From NCBI GenBank assembly GCA_036558545.1, contig DATBFJ010000074.1, positions 27,441-91,440 on the forward strand: a stretch of 64,000 bases of DNA, read 5' to 3'. A model generated the notes under the pieces. It made no database searches. It was not told where the DNA came from and saw nothing but the letters and a program-made list of their open reading frames with translations. The DNA comes from JALYGJ01 sp036558545. GTDB lineage: Bacteria > Chloroflexota > Limnocylindria > Limnocylindrales > CSP1-4. Position 1 is the stretch's first letter. Every line of letters starts with the position of its first letter. This document shows positions 60,073-64,000 of the stretch, piece by piece. The position numbers and the translations under genes are program-made.

Positions 60073-61944
60073 CACTGCACTTCCGTCACGCTCGCGGGCC
60101 ATTCGTGAAATGCATCCCAGTGGACTGCATACCAATCCTGCGAAACAAATGGACCGTCTCCGCATTCAGCACAGAACGCACCAGACGCGGCAGGCGCGTC
60201 GTGGTCGTGCCGGGTCGCTTGGTCGGGCCGAAGGTGCTCACGATCTCCGAAGACGCCCAAGACTGAGGCTTGAGCACCTTCGGCATCTTCGAGTCCGTGG
60301 TGAGCAACTTCGACAGGCAAGATCCACTCCCAGTGCTCGTCGTCAGAGCCCGGTTGCCCAACATGGCGGGACTCGATGCGTAGCGCCGTCTTTGCCCGGC
60401 GCACGGTCGACCAGGAAATGCCGGCGCCGCGCGCGGCTTTCTCTACATCAGTAGACGGCATGCCGCCATGCCGGAGCAGGTCCAGTAGGAACGTCTCGGC
60501 CTCTCGCCGCGGCGATGCCTCCGCGCGGGCGTCAGCAGCAGCGCCGAGCAGGCGATGTGAACGTTGGGCGCTTCGCCGATCCAAGCGATGCCGGCCGTCT
60601 CAATTGGCCCCTCAGGACCATCCACCGAGCGGCTCTCGACGCGCAGTCGCAGGGCCGGCGCCTGCGCAGACAGGTTGGACTTACCGTGAGCCACGACGCG
60701 CTCGCGGCTGTCCTCGCCGGCGTCCGGATCGGAGCCCATGACCAGGACCGATCGCGCCGCGGCGGTGAGTCCGATCGATCCACCAACGCGGCCAAACAGG
60801 TCCGTCGATACACCCTTGTTCAGATGGGCGACGCCGACCATGGCAACATCTAGTTGGTCGGCGACCCGCGCTAGTGGCGCAAGCGCACGCCTAATTGCAT
60901 GATCTCGGTGCGAGTCGAGCCCGGTGGCCAGGTGCGCCATCACCGGGTCGATCACGACGATACGTGCGTGGGCGCGTCGGATCGCGTCGGCGAGCTCCTC
61001 GACATCGTCAGGCAGGGCAATGCCGCGTTCGCCGACCGTGTCGCGGATGGTGAGGAAGCTGACGCGGGTGAGGTCCGCGCCAGCAGCCATTAGGCGCGGG
61101 ACGAGCGTGTGGGCGGGGAATCCTCCGCCGAGAGGTAGAGCACGTTGACCGGCGACGCGAGATCCCCGTCGAGCTGACCCCGAGTCGCGCGAGCGGCCAC
61201 CTCGACGGCCAACAACGTCTTACCCAGACCAGGCTGTCCTACAAGCAGTGAGAGCGAACCCAATGGGATGCGTTGGTCCCAGGCAAACAAAGCTCTGATT
61301 GGCTTCACGTCGGCGGCACTCTCGAGGACGATCCCGATCTGCGTAGCGTCGGTTCGTTGACCGGGCTCAGGCAAGGGCTCAGCAAGTGCGAGCGCAGCCG
61401 CGAATCGCTCGCTGAATGTCGACGGATCGAGCAGATAGAACTGATTGACGTCCTTCGCTCCAGGCAGCTGAACAACCATGACCTTCGGTGCGAACGGTGA
61501 GCGAGCGAGGCCGTCCAGAAACTTCCGCCCACCTTCGTCTGGCTCCTGGATCGCGTGGACGATTAGCGCGTTGATGTAGTCCGCCCAGGCGTCGTTCCAG
61601 CTCGATGCGCCGGGGATGCCGAGCGCTGGAAAGCCGTATAGCCAGCAGGTCAGGGGGTCAGTCTCGCCCTCGCACAACACAATGCTCGCCGGGTTCCCTT
61701 CCGTCATGAGCTTCCCGAGCCCGAACGGGATTAAATTGACGCCGCGTGGCTGCCGGAAGCGGTCACCGGTGAGCGCTATCCGGTACCGGTCGTACGCTTT
61801 CGTGTCAGCGGCGGTGCGGTACTCGATCGCGACCGCGGGGCGGCCGTAGTAGACGTCATCCCGGAGGCCGTGTTGGCGGAGGAACGGTTCTGGGAGGCCT
61901 TTCGCTGCAGCTAGCTCGGCGAGGGTGAGGCCGCGGAGGCTCAC
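60072..61944 (-). pseudogene. RepA-like primase-helicase (TOPRIM + RecA-type ATPase) interrupted by two frameshifts
   Basis: Read through three frames, a full protein of about 620 residues emerges. Part 1 (61944 to about 61118) has a TOPRIM-like IVLCEGETDPLTCWLYGFPALG, Walker A GQPGLGKT and VLYLSAED. Its frame runs off at a CCCC run (61115-61118); adding one C restores AHTLVPRLMAAGADL and leads into part 2 with IVVIDPVMAH (Walker B) and GVAHLNKG. Near 60551-60562 a second single-base deletion breaks the frame; part 3 encodes the C-terminal wHTH (REAETFLLDLLRHGG, EKAARGAGISWSTVRRAK). Both events are single-base losses. Either the gene is decayed, the sequence has two indel errors, or recoding occurs. 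Confidence 0.8.
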
Positions 61945-62234
61945 GATACGTCTCGATCCGAGGCAGCACGGATCGTCGTACCTGCGCTCTTCCGCCTGCG
62001 AACCTCCGCGGATCGGGCCGCAAGCTTGAGCATGTGCGCGCGCAGAGCTCGCTCCGCTCTCAGCGCGCGCTCGGCCGGGTCAAGCACCCCCTCGGGGTCT
62101 ACAAGGCGCTCGAACCGAAGGCGGAAGCCGCGATGCGCGGGGCCCACGAGTACGGATGCGTCGTTCCGGGCCCAGGCGGTAAGGCCGCCGATCCGTCCAG
62201 TGAGCTTAGGGTTCGACCCTGCACCGTTTCCCAC
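61941..62234 (-). CDS. Small conserved protein of mobile elements
   Basis: A 97-residue basic protein with TGRIGGLTAWARNDASVLVGP and FERLVDPEGVLDPAERA, then a helical Arg/Ala-rich tail. This GGLTAWA/LVDPEG pattern is one I recognise from small hypothetical proteins next to phage and element replication genes; no function is known. The stop overlaps the primase-helicase start by four bases, so the two are co-translated. Confidence 0.65.
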   Translation of the reverse strand: MGNGAGSNPKLTGRIGGLTAWARNDASVLVGPAHRGFRLRFERLVDPEGVLDPAERALRAERALRAHMLKLAARSAEVRRRKSAGTTIRAASDRDVS

Positions 62235-62281
62235 GAGGCGACCGTAGAAACCGGTGCGTATCGGATCGAGTTCAGATCAGC

Positions 62282-62890
62282 TCAAATCGGCTCAATCTGG
62301 CCTTCGTGCAGGGGAGGTGGGGGCCATCGACCCATCTTGAGCTTCGCGACGATCCGCTTCAGCGTTGACTCGTCGATGTCCAGCTCTTCCGCGACCGCGA
62401 ACAGAGTAGGACGCTGCTTCCCGGCGCGCACTTTATCAGCTGCTAGTCGAATGTCGTACTCGGTGTAGCCGCCGAAAGACGGGCCGAACCTGTGCGCAGG
62501 CGCGGCCTGTTGGAGGGCTTCCAGTCGGCGCCTGACAGCTGCTTCGATTGCATCAGCATCAGAGAGCTCACTGGCGCGAAGCCTTGGCAGGAGGTCACGC
62601 AGAATCTCGTGAAATGCCACAGATGGAATGCCGATGGCTCTTTCGGCTTTACGAAGCGCCCGGACGCGTGCGACGGCGTCTATAGCGAGCCCGGGCGGCA
62701 GGCTTTGAAGGGGAACGCCTTGGTAGAGGGCGAAGCCGAGCTCAAACTCCGACAGATCGGGAACCTTCCGACGCAGCAGCGCTTCGGCCTCGGCGAATGG
62801 CGAGGGGCCGTAGGAATCCGGCGTGGTACCGCGAAGAGCGTCCCGAATGGCTCGTCGCTGATTCAACTCTTGCTCGTCCGGCGTGCTCAC
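62282..62890 (-). CDS. Putative DNA-binding protein with C-terminal helix-turn-helix (element)
   Basis: A 202-residue soluble protein. The N-terminal half is helical (QRRAIRDALRGTTPDSYGPS, FELGFALYQGVPLQ). The C-terminal TLFAVAEELDIDESTLKRIVAKL reads as a helix-turn-helix, suggesting a regulator or replication initiator of the element. It overlaps the integrase stop by four bases, so integrase and this gene are co-translated. Confidence 0.6.
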   Translation of the reverse strand: MSTPDEQELNQRRAIRDALRGTTPDSYGPSPFAEAEALLRRKVPDLSEFELGFALYQGVPLQSLPPGLAIDAVARVRALRKAERAIGIPSVAFHEILRDLLPRLRASELSDADAIEAAVRRRLEALQQAAPAHRFGPSFGGYTEYDIRLAADKVRAGKQRPTLFAVAEELDIDESTLKRIVAKLKMGRWPPPPLHEGQIEPI

Positions 62891-63843
62891 TTCGTAGCGT
62901 CGCTGAGCCGATCACCGGGGCTAAGGGCGCGAGCCGCCTTTAGAGCTCGCTCCTGCCTCGTCGAAGCGGCGTACCTGGTCAGCATTTCGCGGCTTCGCCA
63001 GCCGGCGATCGCCATAAGGTCACCCTCCTGCATGCCGTTGGCGAGCATCTGATGCGCGTATGCGTGCCGAAATTGGTGAGGATGGAGGCCCTGCTTCAGC
63101 CCGGCCTGCTCGCCGCGATTGCGCAGTAGCTGCGCCACCCCTGACTCCCCCAGCGGACCCTTCTTGCCCAGCCACAGCTGAGCGTGCGCGGCATCGGGTC
63201 GTCGAGCGCGTATCCGGATGTATCGGTCGAGCGTCCGCGTTGCCACGTCACCCACGGGCACCAATCGGGTACGGCTGCCCTTGCCCGTCACGCGCAGCGT
63301 CCCACCGTCCAGGTCGACGTCATCCAACGTCAAGCCAAGGATCTCCGCCCGCCTCGCCCCGGTGTCTATAAAGCAGCGCACGATTGCCTCGTCACGCCGG
63401 CCGTAGAAGGAGCGATCGCGCGCGCAGGCGTCGAGCAGCGCCTTGAGCTCCGAGTCCCGCAAGACAGGCGGCGGCGCCTCGGGCAGCTTTGGCGGCTTCA
63501 TCCTGGCCATGGGCGACTCGCGAACTTCACCCTCGCCGGCCAGCCAGTTGAAGAACGATCGAAGGGCGCGATAGCGGTTGTGGGCCGTTGCCGGCTTGTG
63601 CCTCGCCAACTGGTCCTCGATGAATGACTCGACGTGCTCGCGCTTGATTGACGCGACTGCTTGGGGCATTCCGCTCGTTGACAGGTACTTCGACAGCAGG
63701 GAGACGGCCGAGCGGTATGCCGTAATCGTGCGTGGACTGGCTCGTTGCGCTCGAAGGTGACGCTGCCAGCTGGCCGAGAGCGACTCGAGGTCATCGAGGG
63801 CATCGGTCGTAGACTGTGACAGTCCGGGAGGGCTACCAGGCAT
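62887..63843 (-). CDS. Tyrosine recombinase/integrase (XerC/D-like)
   Basis: A 318-residue site-specific recombinase. An N-terminal SAM-like core-binding domain (about 20-110) is followed by the catalytic domain: Arg in DTGARRAEIL, Lys in VTGKGSRTRLV, H-x-x-R in HPHQFRHAYA, Trp/Arg in GWRSREM and the nucleophile Tyr in LTRYAAST. All six catalytic positions are present. It lies about 120 bases from the right tRNA-Arg copy and reads away from it. It should integrate and excise the element. Confidence 0.9.
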   Translation of the reverse strand: MPGSPPGLSQSTTDALDDLESLSASWQRHLRAQRASPRTITAYRSAVSLLSKYLSTSGMPQAVASIKREHVESFIEDQLARHKPATAHNRYRALRSFFNWLAGEGEVRESPMARMKPPKLPEAPPPVLRDSELKALLDACARDRSFYGRRDEAIVRCFIDTGARRAEILGLTLDDVDLDGGTLRVTGKGSRTRLVPVGDVATRTLDRYIRIRARRPDAAHAQLWLGKKGPLGESGVAQLLRNRGEQAGLKQGLHPHQFRHAYAHQMLANGMQEGDLMAIAGWRSREMLTRYAASTRQERALKAARALSPGDRLSDATK

Positions 63844-63945
63844 CGATCAATAGCTCCTGCTGAGAGTTATGCAACGCGATCAGCATATGCTATTTGAGCG
63901 GTGCAGGGTTAAGCCCCACCGGCGCTCGGACCGGGTTATATGGCC

Positions 63946-63960
63946 AATCTGAGCGTGAAA
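63946..63960 (+). repeat. 15-bp direct repeat, right copy (candidate integrase arm site)
   Basis: AATCTGAGCGTGAAA, identical and in the same orientation as 54936-54950, ends five bases before the right tRNA-Arg copy. Confidence 0.5.
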
Positions 63961-63965
63961 CCAGT

Positions 63966-64000
63966 GCGCCCGTAGCTCAGCGGATAGAGCGTCTGCCTCC
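63966..64000 (+). tRNA. tRNA-Arg (CCG), 5' portion, cut by window end
   Basis: The acceptor strand GCGCCCG, full D arm, anticodon stem strand TCTGC and CTCC of the anticodon loop are visible; the sequence stops in the loop at the window boundary. Identical to 54719-54753. The upstream sequence comes from the element. Confidence 0.85.

Larger units (their letters stand above)
54719..64000. mobile_element. Integrative element inserted in a tRNA-Arg(CCG) gene
   Basis: The 5' half of the same tRNA occurs at 54719 and at 63966, with at least 35 identical bases (the second is cut by the window end). Between them lie a tyrosine integrase, a putative DNA-binding protein, a primase-helicase, a serine recombinase and unrelated cargo. 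Upstream flanks of the two tRNA copies differ, as expected for att sites. The left copy breaks off just after the anticodon loop; the right copy probably continues into host DNA as a complete gene. Size about 9.25 kb. No capsid, terminase or conjugation gene is seen, so it is a mobilisable or satellite-type element. Confidence 0.8.

Noticed and set aside
63895..63945. Degenerate tRNA 3' half (GGTTAAGCCCCACCGG) before the right tRNA copy
   Set aside because: Only a short T-arm-like match; no acceptor or anticodon arm pairs with it.
1..64000. Many long antisense open frames opposite real genes
   Set aside because: They mirror the high GC third-position bias, have Arg/Ala/Pro-rich compositions and no domain similarity.
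1..64000. CRISPR arrays, rRNA genes, transposase insertion sequences
   Set aside because: None seen; repeats present are Asp-box and Ig-like coding repeats or short isolated repeats.
54719..64000. Integrated phage
   Set aside because: No capsid, portal, terminase, tail or lysis genes; the size and content fit a small integrative element.

Overview
This is a high-GC, gene-dense bacterial chromosome segment with many ATGA, GTGA and TTGA stop/start overlaps and many GTG or TTG starts. Several genes have a TANNNT hexamer only 6-9 nt upstream of the start, which suggests leaderless mRNAs. Exported proteins have lipoboxes or single transmembrane anchors followed by Ser/Thr/Pro/Ala linkers. Together with actinobacterium-like genes (CysO/Mec/CysM, PIG-L deacetylase, MmpL) this fits a high-GC Chloroflexota of the Limnocylindria/Ellin6529 type. 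That taxonomy is inference; no rRNA gene is present.

Layout. 1-5028 (+): a nucleoside-salvage operon with a partial MTA/SAH-type nucleosidase, a nucleoside hydrolase and a complete four-part ECF importer (S, T, A, A'). 5308-11186 (-): a sulfur-mobilisation operon, Rrf2-SufC-SufS-SufU-(rhodanese-E1)-CysO-CysM-Mec, with no SufB or SufD. 11710-13694: nitroreductase, a small lipoprotein, PduO-type cobalamin adenosyltransferase and a DUF59 protein. 13741-19345 (-): an ECF sigma factor translationally coupled to a membrane protein with a large extracellular Asp-box domain, preceded by two lipoproteins carrying the same repeat. 19402-26868: mixed housekeeping genes including a c-di-AMP receptor-like protein, a serine beta-lactamase-fold protein, a matrixin-like protease, lysine 2,3-aminomutase and OsmC. 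27008-35396: an MmpL transporter fused to a CrtC/AttH-like domain, a C39-like protease, a FabI-like reductase, a PIG-L deacetylase and a CapA-like lipoprotein. 35427-43418: tRNA-Asp, a class III cyclase fused to a propeller and a solute-binding domain, threonine aldolase, a DUF885 peptidase, HisA and a cyclophilin, then a structured non-coding region and terminator.

43740-51401 is a complete carbohydrate locus: GntR regulator, ABC importer, cytoplasmic NodB-type deacetylase and BadF-type kinase, divergent from a GH4 6-phospho-glycosidase. The gene set looks like a PTS-independent equivalent of the chb (chitobiose) pathway. 51391-54363 is a large secreted Ig-repeat protein.

54719 to at least 63965 is an integrative element in a tRNA-Arg(CCG) gene. 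The 5' half of the tRNA is present at both ends, and a 15-bp direct repeat lies near each end. From right to left on the minus strand it carries a tyrosine integrase, a putative DNA-binding protein, a small conserved protein, a primase-helicase interrupted by two apparent single-base frameshifts, a serine recombinase and a winged-helix protein. The left half carries small exported or membrane proteins.

Most notable: the PTS-independent chb-like locus, the sigma/Asp-box sensor operon, the MmpL-AttH and cyclase-propeller-SBP fusions, the CysO/Mec module with a masked Gly-Gly tail, and the tRNA-Arg element with its unusual 5'-half duplication.
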